NCBI RefSeq assembly: GCF_022829445.1
Contig: NZ_JAKSXY010000066.1
Span: 1 to 64,000 of the forward strand
Origin: Methylobacterium sp. J-068
GTDB lineage: Bacteria > Pseudomonadota > Alphaproteobacteria > Rhizobiales > Beijerinckiaceae
Length of the DNA stretch: 64,000 nt
Direction: 5' to 3'
Of this stretch, positions 49,973 through 58,472 are shown one piece after another. Made by a program: the position numbers and the translations under genes. How positions within the stretch are numbered: position 1 is the stretch's first letter; every line of letters starts with the position of its first letter. The notes beneath the pieces are model-generated. The model worked only from the letters and a program-made list of their open reading frames with translations, did no database searches and had not been told where the DNA came from.

Positions 49973-50602
49973 ATGATGGACACCATGCAGATCGAAGCCA
50001 TCCCTCCGCGCCGCCACCTTCCGCCACTGCTCAAGCTCGCCCTGGAGCTCGGGCCGTTGATGATCTTCTTCTTCGGCAACGCCTACGCCGAGCGCCTCGG
50101 GGTGCATCCCGACCAGAAGCTGTTCGTGGCCACCGGCGTGTTCATCGCCGCCACGGTGGTGGCGCTGGGCATCCACTACGCGCTGATGCGGCGGCTCCCC
50201 ATCATGCCGCTGGTCTCGGGCGTCGTCGTGGTGGTGTTCGGCGGGCTGACGCTGGCGCTCCAGGACAAGACCTTCATCATGATGAAGCCCACCATCGTGA
50301 ACACCCTGTTCGGCCTCGTGCTGCTCGGCGGGCTCGCCTTCGGCAAGTCGCTGCTCTCGGTGGTGCTCGACTCGATGTTCGCCCTCACCGAGGACGGCTG
50401 GCGCAAGCTGACCTTCCGCTGGGGCGTGTTCTTCCTCGTTCTCGCCGCCATCAACGAGGTGGTGTGGCGCACCCAGACGGAGGATTTCTGGGTCAGCTTC
50501 AAGGTCTTCGGCATCATGCCGCTGACCATCGCCTTCGCGCTGGCCCAGACCCCGCTGCTGATGCGCCACGAGCGCAAGGAGCCCGGCCCGGACCCGGTCT
50601 GA
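49973..50602 (+). CDS. yciB: Inner-membrane septation protein A (YciB/IspZ family)
   Basis: A 209-residue membrane protein with about five to six hydrophobic helices. [20 protein letters not shown] is the family opening; [20 protein letters not shown] and [17 protein letters not shown] are also typical. The role is in envelope maintenance and division in E. coli and Shigella; the mechanism is unclear. Two adjacent ATG codons (49973, 49976) are possible starts. It follows ftsY, as in many relatives. Confidence 0.93.
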   Translation: MMDTMQIEAIPPRRHLPPLLKLALELGPLMIFFFGNAYAERLGVHPDQKLFVATGVFIAATVVALGIHYALMRRLPIMPLVSGVVVVVFGGLTLALQDKTFIMMKPTIVNTLFGLVLLGGLAFGKSLLSVVLDSMFALTEDGWRKLTFRWGVFFLVLAAINEVVWRTQTEDFWVSFKVFGIMPLTIAFALAQTPLLMRHERKEPGPDPV

Positions 50603-50697
50603 CGAACCGATCAGGCGCCCCCGGACACGGCCTCCGGCACAAAGGGAGCCCGCGACCGGGGCGCCGGCCGCTCCGGACGGCGTTCGAGGCCGCCGCC

Positions 50698-51297
50698 TCA
50701 GCGCGCGGCGGGCGTGCCGGCCGCGCGGATCTTGTCGAGCACGGATGCGAAGTTCTCCGGCGTGACGATGCCCACGAGCTTGTCGCGGATCGTGCCGTCC
50801 GGCCCGATGATGAAGGTCTCGGGTACGCCGTAGACGCCGAAATCGATGCCGGCGCGGCCCTCGCTGTCCATCCCGACCGCCGCGAACGGCACGCCGTTGC
50901 GCGTCAGGAAGCGGCGTCCGTTCTCCGCCGTGTCCTTGTAGTCGACGCCGACCAGCCGCACGCCCGGCTCGCGCGCGAGGCGCATGAGTTGCGGATGCTC
51001 GATCTGGCAGGGCGCGCACCAGGAGGCCCAGAAATTCACCACCGTGACGCTGCCGAGGAGGTCGGCGCGCGCCAGGCCCGGAACCGCCGCGCCGTTGGCG
51101 GAGAGGCCCGGCATCGCCGGGAGGTCGAAGGCGGGGGCGGGCTTGCCGATCAGGGCCGAGGGGATGGCCGCCGGGTCGGCGCCCGAGCGCAGGCGCAGGA
51201 AGAAGATCGCGGCGAGCACCGCGAAGGTGACCAGCGGCAGGATCACCAGGAGCGAGCGCCGGGCCGGCGCCGGAGCCTCCGTCGCGGGTTCGCTCAC
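50698..51297 (-). CDS. ccmG: Thiol:disulfide interchange protein CcmG (DsbE)
   Basis: Membrane-anchored periplasmic thioredoxin that keeps apocytochrome c cysteines reduced. The 199-residue product has one N-terminal anchor (LLVILPLVTFAVLAAIFFL), the active site VNFWASWCAPCQIEHPQ (near 95), GVPETFIIGPDG with the cis-Pro region, and normal length. GTG at 51297 overlaps the ccmD stop (GTGA). Confidence 0.94.
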   Translation of the reverse strand: MSEPATEAPAPARRSLLVILPLVTFAVLAAIFFLRLRSGADPAAIPSALIGKPAPAFDLPAMPGLSANGAAVPGLARADLLGSVTVVNFWASWCAPCQIEHPQLMRLAREPGVRLVGVDYKDTAENGRRFLTRNGVPFAAVGMDSEGRAGIDFGVYGVPETFIIGPDGTIRDKLVGIVTPENFASVLDKIRAAGTPAAR

Positions 51298-51446
51298 GCG
51301 CGCTCTCCGCCCGCGTCCTGGAGACCGGCGAGCGCCCGCTTCTGCGCCCGGTGATCCCGCACGGCGTGGAGGATCAGGCCGCCGATGACGAGGGCGGTGA
51401 AGGCGTAGGCGCCGAGGATGTACCCGGCATGCGTTCCGAGAATCAT
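51294..51446 (-). CDS. ccmD: Heme exporter protein CcmD
   Basis: A 50-residue single-span protein: MILGTHAGYILGAYAFTALV with a continuing hydrophobic helix (about residues 8-28), then a basic cytoplasmic tail (VRDHRAQKRALAGL). This is the typical CcmD pattern; the family is needed to release holo-CcmE from CcmABC. Position between ccmC and ccmG and the four-base overlap with ccmG support the call. It is below most gene-length cut-offs. Confidence 0.85.
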   Translation of the reverse strand: MILGTHAGYILGAYAFTALVIGGLILHAVRDHRAQKRALAGLQDAGGERA

Positions 51447-51526
51447 GGGCTTCCGAGACTTATGGACTTCCGAGGATCATGGGTTTCTGGGCAGCGTCAG
51501 GGGCCGGACCGGGCAGGCGGGACCCT

Positions 51527-52321
51527 TCACAGGCCCTGGACGGCTCCACCCATGGGCGAGGGCGCCACGGACACGCGCGCCGGCGTGATGCCCGCGTCGA
51601 GGCGCTCGGCCTCACGGATGGTCAGGGTGCGCACCCGGCGGCGCAGGATCTCGGTGCGCATGGCGTAGAGGTGCAGCGTCACCCCCAGCAGGGTGAAGGC
51701 CAGGATCATCTCCAGCAGTGGGTAGAGCATGCTCGGGTCGATCGCCGAACCGCCCATGCGCATGATCGAGGCGGGCTGGTGCAGCGTCGACCACCAGTTC
51801 ACCGAGAACTTGATGATCGGCAGGTTCACCGCCCCGACCAGGGTCAGGATCGCGATGGCGCGCGCCGCCCGGTTCGGGTCCTCGATCGTCCGCCACAGGG
51901 CGATGATGCCGCAATAGATCAGGAACAGCACCAGCATGGAGGTCAGGCGCGCGTCCCAGACCCAGTAGGTGCCCCACATGGGCTTGCCCCAGAGGGAGCC
52001 CGTCACGAGGCAGATCAACGTGAAGGCCGCCCCGATCGGCGCGGCGGCGCGCTGCGCCACGTCCGCCAGGGGATGGCGCCAGACCAGGGTGCCGAGGGCC
52101 GAGAGCGCCATGCCGCCGTAGAAGAACACCCCGAGCCAGGCCGCCGGCACGTGGATGTACATGATCCGCACGGTCTCGCCCTGCTGGTAGTCGGGCGGCA
52201 CCATGAACCAGGTGAGATACAGGCCGACCGCGAGGAGCAGGCCCGACAATCCGGCGAGCCAGGGCATCGCGGGTTGCGTCCAGCGCAGGAAGTGACCGGG
52301 ATGGGCGAAGCGAGTCCACAT
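51527..52321 (-). CDS. ccmC: Heme ABC transporter permease CcmC
   Basis: Presents heme to the chaperone CcmE during cytochrome c maturation. The 264-residue product has six hydrophobic segments and the tryptophan-rich WWD motif (WGTYWVWDARLTSMLVLF, near 128), plus conserved periplasmic histidines (MYIHVPAAW, LHQPASIMRMGG). ATG at 52321 is preferred over an upstream start because it gives the family length and opening. ccmA, ccmB, ccmE and ccmF are not adjacent. Confidence 0.94.
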   Translation of the reverse strand: MWTRFAHPGHFLRWTQPAMPWLAGLSGLLLAVGLYLTWFMVPPDYQQGETVRIMYIHVPAAWLGVFFYGGMALSALGTLVWRHPLADVAQRAAAPIGAAFTLICLVTGSLWGKPMWGTYWVWDARLTSMLVLFLIYCGIIALWRTIEDPNRAARAIAILTLVGAVNLPIIKFSVNWWSTLHQPASIMRMGGSAIDPSMLYPLLEMILAFTLLGVTLHLYAMRTEILRRRVRTLTIREAERLDAGITPARVSVAPSPMGGAVQGL

Positions 52322-52454
52322 GGTTCCGCCCTCTACCCCAGGGTGCGGTGCAGCGGCAATGCGCAGATGGTGCGCAGGGCGCCGCACGCCGCCGGTTCTT
52401 CGGGGGTGCGCCCAGCGGGCAGGGGGTGGGCGGGGCGGCCCTTCGTCCCCGGCA

Positions 52455-54797
52455 TCAGGTGTTAGCCTGGAAGCCGGCCAGGGGTGCCACCACGCGGCAG
52501 ACGAGGCCGGTGGGCGCGTAGTCGACGCTGATGGTGCCGCCGACGGCGCCCACGAGCCCGCGCTCGATCAGCCGCGAGCCGAAGCCCTTATGCGTGGGCG
52601 GCGTGACCGTGGGACCATCCGTCTCGGACCAGGCCAGCCGCACCACCGGGCCGGACGATTCCAGATCCAGGCTCCAGGCCACGGCGACGCGGCCGTCGGG
52701 CACGGAGAGGGCGCCGTACTTGACCGCGTTGGTGGCCAGTTCGTGCAGCATCAGCGCCAGCGACAGGGCCGCCTTCGCCCCCAGGGTGATCGGCGGCCCC
52801 GCGAGGTGGAAGCGCCCCGGCTGGCGGTCGTCGTGGATCGAGAGGGCGCCGTGCATGACCGCCTCCATCTCGGCGCTCTCGTGAGCGCCGGAGAGCAGGA
52901 TGTCGTGGGCCTTGCCCAGCGCGATCAGGCGCGCGGCCAGGGCCTCCTTGGCCGCCTCCACGTCGGTGACGTTGCGCAGGGTCTGCGAGGCGATGGCCTG
53001 GACCATGGCCAGCGTGTTCTTGAGCCGGTGGCTGAGTTCGCGGTTGAGGATGCGCTGCTGCTCGTCCGCCTCGACGCGGGTCAGGCCGCCCCAGGCCCGC
53101 TCGGCCACCTCGCGCGCGAAGGCGATCTCGCCCGTGCTCCAGTCGCGGGGCACCCGGTCCAGGACGTAGAGGATGCCCGCGAGCCGGCCGCGCCGCAGGA
53201 CCGGGACCTTGATCACCGCGCGCATTCCGAGGCGGTCATACCCCGCGGGATCGTCGACGCGGTCCGGCGTGGCCCGGATGTCGGCCACGCTGATGATGTC
53301 GCCGCGCCCCAGCCGGTCGACGCTCGCCGCCAGGGTCGAGCGCGGGGCGGTGGGCAGGCCCGGCATCCCGGTGCCGGCATCGGCCCCGTCCGCCATCCAG
53401 TCCGGCGTGATCGAGGTGATCTGCCCGCCGGCATCGACCTGCGCGTAGCCGGCGCGGGCGACGCCGAGGGCACGCCCCAGGCTCTCGGCCGTGGCGGCCA
53501 CGACGTCCGCGTGCGTATGCAGGTCGCGCAGGCGATCGCTCAGGGCGATCAGCGCCTCGCGACGGGCGTCGGCACGCTTCTCCTCGGTGATGTCCTCGAT
53601 CATCGCCGTGGCATGGACGCCGTTGCCCAGCCTCTGCGAGACGAGGTTCACCCGGGCCCAGATGACGCGCCCGTCGAGGCGCCGGTAGCGCTTCTCCAGG
53701 CGGACCTGCATGGTCTGGCCGGACGCCAGGCGCTCGTGCAGCGCGGCGCGCTCCGTGTCGTCCTCGGGAGGCGTCCAGCGGGCCAGGGAATGCCCGAGGA
53801 TCTCCGATTCGGGCGCGCCCCAGATCTCGCAGAGCTTGGCGTTGACCGCGAAGGCGCGGACGCTGCGGGGGTCGAACTGCACGATGCCGATATTGGCGTT
53901 CTGGAAGACCGCGCGGAACTGGGCGCCGGCGCGGTTGCGCTCGGTGATGTCGAGCATCGCGCCGATCATCCGTGTCGGCGCGCCGGAGGCGTCGCGGACC
54001 ATGTAGCCCCGGTCGAGCACGTCGGCATAGGTGCCGTCGGCGCGCAGGAAGCGGTACTCGTGGCTCCAATCGTCGCCGCTGCCCCCGATCGCCGCGCGGA
54101 TATCGGCCTCGACGGCGGCCCGGTCCTGAGGGTGGATCTGGGCCAGCCACCAGCCGCCGGTGGGCTCGATCCGATCGAGCGGCCAGCCATAGGCGGCGGT
54201 GAGGGCCGCGTTCCACAGTACGGTGTCGTTGACGAGGTCCCAGTCCCAGATCGCGTCGTTGGTGGCCCGCGCCACGAGACGGTAGCGCTCCTCGGTCGCC
54301 CGGAGGGCGATCTCGGCGGTCTTGGCCTGGGTGATGTCGCGCACCGTGCCGACGAGGCGGATGGCGCGGCCCGCCTCGGTCACCCGCTGACCCCGCGCCG
54401 CCAGCCAGCGGGACGTCCCGCCGGCATCGATCCGGTACTCGCAGTCGAACGTCCCCGGTCCCGCCGGGTCGAGGGCCGCGCGCATGGCCGCGTCCACCCG
54501 GTCCCGGTCGTCCGGATGGAGCGCGGGCAGGAAGGTCCCCGCATAGGTGACGGGCGCCTCCGGGCGAAGGCCGAACAGGGCGTGGGCGCGGGCATCCCAG
54601 CGCAGGCGCTCCGCCTCCAGGTCGTAATCGAAGATCCCGATGCCGGTGGCCTCGACCGCGAGGCGCAGGAGGACGGCGTTCTCGCCGAGCGTCGGAGCAT
54701 TCCGCGCCGCGTCGCCGTGCCCCGCCGGAGACGGCAGGTCCGGGCCGGACGCGTCCTGCGGCAGACCGTGCTGCCTGTCTGCCGAGGGCGTCATCAT
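52455..54797 (-). CDS. PAS/GAF sensor histidine kinase of the HWE family
   Basis: A soluble 780-residue sensor kinase. Three PAS domains (about 40-160, 165-290, 295-410; for example DWSHEYRFLRADGTYADVLD with the PAC end IGAMLDITERN) are followed by a GAF domain (about 420-560). The kinase has the H box ELSHRLKNTLAMVQAIASQT (phospho-His near 590), LALMLHELATNAVKYGALS, and the GFGSRLIERGLVGAVGG end of HWE/HisKA_2 kinases. It lies 65 bases downstream of a Crp-type regulator on the same strand. Signals are unknown. Confidence 0.88.
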   Translation of the reverse strand: MMTPSADRQHGLPQDASGPDLPSPAGHGDAARNAPTLGENAVLLRLAVEATGIGIFDYDLEAERLRWDARAHALFGLRPEAPVTYAGTFLPALHPDDRDRVDAAMRAALDPAGPGTFDCEYRIDAGGTSRWLAARGQRVTEAGRAIRLVGTVRDITQAKTAEIALRATEERYRLVARATNDAIWDWDLVNDTVLWNAALTAAYGWPLDRIEPTGGWWLAQIHPQDRAAVEADIRAAIGGSGDDWSHEYRFLRADGTYADVLDRGYMVRDASGAPTRMIGAMLDITERNRAGAQFRAVFQNANIGIVQFDPRSVRAFAVNAKLCEIWGAPESEILGHSLARWTPPEDDTERAALHERLASGQTMQVRLEKRYRRLDGRVIWARVNLVSQRLGNGVHATAMIEDITEEKRADARREALIALSDRLRDLHTHADVVAATAESLGRALGVARAGYAQVDAGGQITSITPDWMADGADAGTGMPGLPTAPRSTLAASVDRLGRGDIISVADIRATPDRVDDPAGYDRLGMRAVIKVPVLRRGRLAGILYVLDRVPRDWSTGEIAFAREVAERAWGGLTRVEADEQQRILNRELSHRLKNTLAMVQAIASQTLRNVTDVEAAKEALAARLIALGKAHDILLSGAHESAEMEAVMHGALSIHDDRQPGRFHLAGPPITLGAKAALSLALMLHELATNAVKYGALSVPDGRVAVAWSLDLESSGPVVRLAWSETDGPTVTPPTHKGFGSRLIERGLVGAVGGTISVDYAPTGLVCRVVAPLAGFQANT

Positions 54798-54862
54798 CGA
54801 GGGAGAGCGTCAAATCCTGTCTGGTGAGGCGCGTCGCCGGATGGCGCGCGCGAGGGTGCGGG

Positions 54863-55693
54863 TCAGGCCGGCTCGCGATCCGTCAGGGCCAGGAGCGATT
54901 CCGGACCGGGCCGATGGCCGGGGGGATCGACCGCGAGGAGTACGCCGTCCGTGCCGTAGATCGCGCCGAGCACCGTTTCGTAATGGTGCCGGACCACGCC
55001 GTGGCACTCGCAGGCGGCGGCCTCGGCCGCGACCCGGCTGCGCATGACGATGCGGCCGCGCCCGACCTCGATCAGCCCCTGCCGCTGCAAGGTCCGCAGG
55101 ATGCGGGTGAGATAGGTGCGCTGGACGCCGAGCATCGCGGCGAGCAATTCCTGCGTCACCGGCAGGACTTCGGTCCCGATCCGGTCCTGGAGGGTCAGGA
55201 GCCAGCGCAGGCAGCGCGCCTCGATGGGGTGCAGCGCGTTGCAGGCCACGGATTGCAGCACCTGGGCCAGCAGGCAGTCGCCGTAGCGGGTGAAGAGGTT
55301 GCGCAGGGCCGGCGAGCGCCACTTGGCTTCCTGCAGACGCGCCGCGTCGAGGCGCAGGACGGGTCCGCCGAGCTGCACGACGGCATGCGTCGAGGCCGGG
55401 AGAAATCCGCTGCTGACGACGCCCCCGACCGCCCCCTCGCGGCCGATCGTGGCGGTCTCGGCGCTGCGCCCGTCGCGCATGACGATCATCAGGCTGACGA
55501 CGGTCTGATCGCACGGGAAGGCGATCGTCGTGACGGAGGTGCCGACCGCGAACAAGGTCTCGCCGCGCCGGCAGAGCGCGAACTCCAGATGCGGATCGAG
55601 CAGCGCCCGGTCCTCGGGGCGAAGTCCGTCGAGGAGGAGATTGCCCGGAACGGGCATGCCGGGGCCCGAAGCCATGGAACGCGCTGTGTCCAC
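54863..55693 (-). CDS. Crp/Fnr-family transcriptional regulator
   Basis: A 276-residue regulator. Cyclic-nucleotide-binding-like barrel at about 20-145 (CRRGETLFAVGTSVTTIAF, IGREGAVGG), a dimerisation helix, and a winged helix near 175-230 (PVTQELLAAMLGVQRTYLTR, LQRQGLIEVGRGRIVMR). The nucleotide-binding Arg/Ser cassette of Crp is not preserved and there is no N-terminal Fnr cysteine cluster, so the effector is unknown. This subgroup is common in Methylobacterium. It may share a transcript with the HWE kinase. Confidence 0.85.
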   Translation of the reverse strand: MDTARSMASGPGMPVPGNLLLDGLRPEDRALLDPHLEFALCRRGETLFAVGTSVTTIAFPCDQTVVSLMIVMRDGRSAETATIGREGAVGGVVSSGFLPASTHAVVQLGGPVLRLDAARLQEAKWRSPALRNLFTRYGDCLLAQVLQSVACNALHPIEARCLRWLLTLQDRIGTEVLPVTQELLAAMLGVQRTYLTRILRTLQRQGLIEVGRGRIVMRSRVAAEAAACECHGVVRHHYETVLGAIYGTDGVLLAVDPPGHRPGPESLLALTDREPA

Positions 55694-55864
55694 CGTCTGT
55701 CTCTCGGGCCTCTAGCGCATCGCCGTGCGGGCGTCTGTCTAGAAGTAGACGTAACCGAGACAATTTTGGCGAATTGATGGGAACCTTTCCGACGGAAGGG
55801 ATTCCGGACGCGCCGGACCCGGCGGCCAGGGGTTTGATGAGGGGACTTGGTAATAGGACTTGGC

Positions 55865-56122
55865 TCAGGCCTGACCGGCCTCGTCACCCTCGCCGATGCA
55901 GTCGAGGGCGCGCTCCACCGCGGTGACGGCGTCGAGCAGGTTCTGGACCGTGCGCTCGACCTCGCGGGCCGGGCGCCCCATGGCGGCGGCTCGGGCGCTC
56001 ACGACCTCCAGCTGCTCCAGGAGGGCGAAGAGATCGTCGGCCACCGCCACCACGTCGGTGACGACGACAGGCGGTGCGGAGGGGCGTCGGAGGAAGGGAA
56101 GCACGTTGCTCATTGGCATCAT
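55865..56122 (-). CDS. Small helical protein of unknown function
   Basis: An 85-residue product from ATG at 56122; ATGs at 56119 and 56113 are also possible and none has a clear Shine-Dalgarno. After SNVLPFLRRPSAPPVVV come two long amphipathic helices (DVVAVADDLFALLEQLEVVS and VERTVQNLLDAVTAVERALD) that could form a coiled coil or hairpin. No family recognised. It lies between the Crp-type regulator and the lipoprotein. Confidence 0.5.
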   Translation of the reverse strand: MMPMSNVLPFLRRPSAPPVVVTDVVAVADDLFALLEQLEVVSARAAAMGRPAREVERTVQNLLDAVTAVERALDCIGEGDEAGQA

Positions 56123-56367
56123 GTGTCGCGTGTTCACGGGCAAAGCGCCAGCCTGCGCGGACCGGGATTCCACACGTTCGACCGGAAACGGGCGCTTCCC
56201 TTCCGGGGTGGTGAGCGTTTTCGTGGCGCGGTGACATCACTCCGTCAGGAACCGGCGACGATTCGTTAGCCTTGCGCGATTCGTCATCCCGGTCGCGGTC
56301 CCGGCGCTTGACGCGCAGGCGCCCGTGGCAGCACCACGGGCCCCACGTGCCACCAGGATCTCCGACG

Positions 56368-56583
56368 ATGCGCCTCGCCACCCTCGCCCTCGCGACCCTG
56401 CTCCTGAGCGGACTCGGCGCCTGCAACAGCGACAGCCCCAGCGGTCGCGGCGGCGTCTCCGATGCCTTCGACACCAGCAATTATCGCCGGTCCAACGACA
56501 CCAACGGCACCCAGACCCGCCGCGACGTGAACCGCCAGTACACCCAGCCCTCGATGCCCTCGATCATCAATCGCGGGAACTGA
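56368..56583 (+). CDS. Small lipoprotein
   Basis: A 71-residue product. MRLATLALATLLLSGLGACN is a lipoprotein signal with lipobox LGAC, so the mature part starts at Cys19. The mature part is polar (Asn, Ser, Thr, Arg rich) without a known fold. AGGA precedes the ATG. A perfect 8-bp hairpin (56592-56599 with 56604-56611) follows the stop and may be its terminator. The function is unknown. Confidence 0.7.
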   Translation: MRLATLALATLLLSGLGACNSDSPSGRGGVSDAFDTSNYRRSNDTNGTQTRRDVNRQYTQPSMPSIINRGN

Positions 56584-56591
56584 GTCCCGGT

Positions 56592-56611
56592 CCGACCCGC
56601 TCGCGGGTCGG
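56592..56611 (+). terminator. Hairpin after the small lipoprotein gene
   Basis: A perfect 8-bp stem with loop CTCG, eight bases after the stop codon. Only short T content follows, so it may be a weak terminator. Confidence 0.45.
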
Positions 56612-56958
56612 TTCGCTCGGGGCAATTCTTCGGCTCAAGTCCGTTGGCGACGATATCGTCGAACCAGATGGATCCGGCCATCGGGGTGCCCGCCGGCGGC
56701 TTTTTGCCGAGCGAGCGCCGCGCGGCTTCATCGAGGGTGATCCGCAGACCGCTCTGACGGCCATCGACACGCACGCCAGATCCAAGACGCCTCCGAGCTC
56801 AGCACCGAGAGGCTGACGCCTGAGGAACAGCGGCATGGGTTCATCGAAGCCGCGCGGGAGGGTGGCTGGCGCCGGCGCGGATGAAACCGACATCGATACC
56901 GCGTTGAAACGGATCGCGAAGCCGAAGCGTGCGCCCGAAATCCGGCGTGCTGATCCGA
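56612..56958. other. Poorly coding stretch with fragmentary frames
   Basis: No complete gene could be supported. A minus-strand frame (56774 downward: RITLDEAARRSLGKKPPAG, then GSIWFDDIVANGL) and a short plus-strand frame ending near 56883 (LSTERLTPEEQRHGFIEAAR) look protein-like but have no family match, no Shine-Dalgarno and lower third-position GC than the neighbours. It may be decayed acquired DNA. Confidence 0.35.
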
Positions 56959-57120
56959 TCAGCAGGGTTGGTAGACGGGGCCGCCGTAGCATGAGCGCGG
57001 CCGGTCAGGATCAAGGTTGAACGCGCTCTTGCGGCCCGACCCCGAATCGGACGCGCTCCTCGATATGCAGCCCGACGCGGTGCAGGCAAGGAGCACGATC
57101 ACGATCAGGTTCTTGCACAT
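56959..57120 (-). CDS. 53-residue cysteine-containing lipoprotein
   Basis: ATG at 57120 behind GGGAGAGG (nine bases upstream) opens a 53-codon frame: MCKNLIVIVLLACTASGC is a short lipoprotein-type signal with possible lipobox cysteines at 13 (LLAC) or 18 (ASGC). The mature part is Ser/Arg-rich and ends SCYGGPVYQPC, with two Cys that could form a disulfide. No family recognised. Shine-Dalgarno plus signal make it a likely real gene despite its size. Confidence 0.6.
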   Translation of the reverse strand: MCKNLIVIVLLACTASGCISRSASDSGSGRKSAFNLDPDRPRSCYGGPVYQPC

Positions 57121-57300
57121 CGTTCACCTCTCCCGGGAACAGAAGGTCGCACCGGAATAGGGCGCAAATTTGCTGCGAGCGCCTTTGCTCAGACGGCCGC
57201 GGCGACAACCCAATCCAGAGCGGATCGCGAAGGCTCGTCACAGCCGTATGCGCGAACGGGAGAATCACCGAATCTCTCGGCTCAGTTCTTGTCTCTCGGC

Positions 57301-58425
57301 TCAGTTCTTGGCGAGCGCGTCCGCGAACGCGATCATGCGGTTGCGGGCGTAGGTCGGCAGGCCTGCGCTGATCGAGGTGCCGGTGTTGAAGGACGAGTTG
57401 CCCATCAGCACCTGGGCCGGCAGCAGGTTCTTGAGCACCGGAACGCGGGCATATTCCTGCTTGCGGTCGAGGACGTCGGCCTTGATCGCCAGCGCCATGT
57501 AGGTGGTCACCACGGTCTTCCCCGGATCGCCGGGCATGGGCTGGAACACCGCCAGGAACTTGCCGAAGCGCAGGATCTGGTTGACCCAGAAGATCGTCTG
57601 CTCCAGCCCGCCCGTCACCGGCGTGTCGACCTTCGTCAATCCTCCGAGAGCCCCGCCCCCGAGAGCCCCGCCCCCGAGGGCCGCGATCTCCGCGGGCGGC
57701 AGCGTGCGCAACTCGCTCTGGAACGAGACGAACTCGGCGATCTTCTTCGAGGCCCCGTCCTCGAGCCGGTTGGCGAGCTTCACGCCGAGCGGCAGCTTGC
57801 CCTCCAGATCGTAGCGCGACTCGATGCAGGTGGTGCCGACCTCGCACCAGGGCCGGTCGGGGCGCTTGGCGAAGGCGGCCGCCGGGTCCTTGTTCGGGGT
57901 GGCGTCGGCGGGGTTGAGCGCCTTGTGCTTGATCACCGGGTCCATCTTCGCGACGAAGCCGAGGGTGGCGTAGGCGGCGAGATCGATGCTCTCCGGGGGC
58001 CTGGCCACCACGAAACGCCCCTGGGCCACGTAGACCTTGAGGGTCTCGTGCCGGCGCTTGGCGACCCCGTTCAGGGTCTGCATGTAATCGGGCTCCGCAT
58101 AGCCCGGATAGGGCGCCAGGGCGGCGCGCTCGCCCGGCCGCAGCCGGCCCCAGTCGAGATAGGGCACGAGGCCGTTCTCGGGCTTGGCCGGGTCGTCGCG
58201 ATGATCCGTGAACAGGATGGTGCCGGGCTTCAGGCCCGCGAGGTTCGCCGCCTCGATGGACGGCACGTCCCTGATCCGGGCGTCCTTGGTCTGGTCCCCG
58301 CCGGCGGGAGCCGCCGGGGGCTGCTGCTTCATACCCTCCTGGGCGAGCGCCGTCCGGGGCGCGCTCGCCCCCGTCAGGGCGAGGGTGAGGGCAAGGAGAA
58401 GGGACGCCGGAACTGGGCTGTGCAC
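57301..58425 (-). CDS. Exported protein of unknown function
   Basis: A 374-residue product. GTG at 58425 gives a signal peptide (SLLLALTLALTGASAPRTAL, cleavage after LAQ). The mature part has GTILFTDHRDDPAKPENGLV, then a Cys pair (PWCEVGTTCIES), a Gly/Ala-rich repeat (ALGGGALGGGALGGL) and a C-terminus with NSSFNTGTSISAGLPTYARN. I do not recognise the family. It lies 48 bases downstream of the class A PBP gene on the same strand, so a periplasmic or wall-related role is possible but unproven. Confidence 0.7.
   Translation of the reverse strand: MHSPVPASLLLALTLALTGASAPRTALAQEGMKQQPPAAPAGGDQTKDARIRDVPSIEAANLAGLKPGTILFTDHRDDPAKPENGLVPYLDWGRLRPGERAALAPYPGYAEPDYMQTLNGVAKRRHETLKVYVAQGRFVVARPPESIDLAAYATLGFVAKMDPVIKHKALNPADATPNKDPAAAFAKRPDRPWCEVGTTCIESRYDLEGKLPLGVKLANRLEDGASKKIAEFVSFQSELRTLPPAEIAALGGGALGGGALGGLTKVDTPVTGGLEQTIFWVNQILRFGKFLAVFQPMPGDPGKTVVTTYMALAIKADVLDRKQEYARVPVLKNLLPAQVLMGNSSFNTGTSISAGLPTYARNRMIAFADALAKN
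57644..57673 (-). repeat. 15-bp tandem repeats in the exported protein gene
   Basis: CCGAGAGCCCCGCCC occurs at 57644-57658 and 57659-57673 with a partial third copy; it encodes the Ala-Leu-Gly-Gly-Gly repeat. Confidence 0.85.
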
Positions 58426-58472
58426 GTCGAGGCCTCGAAGTCGGGGAGGGTGGCTGGCGGCCGGGACCGCGC

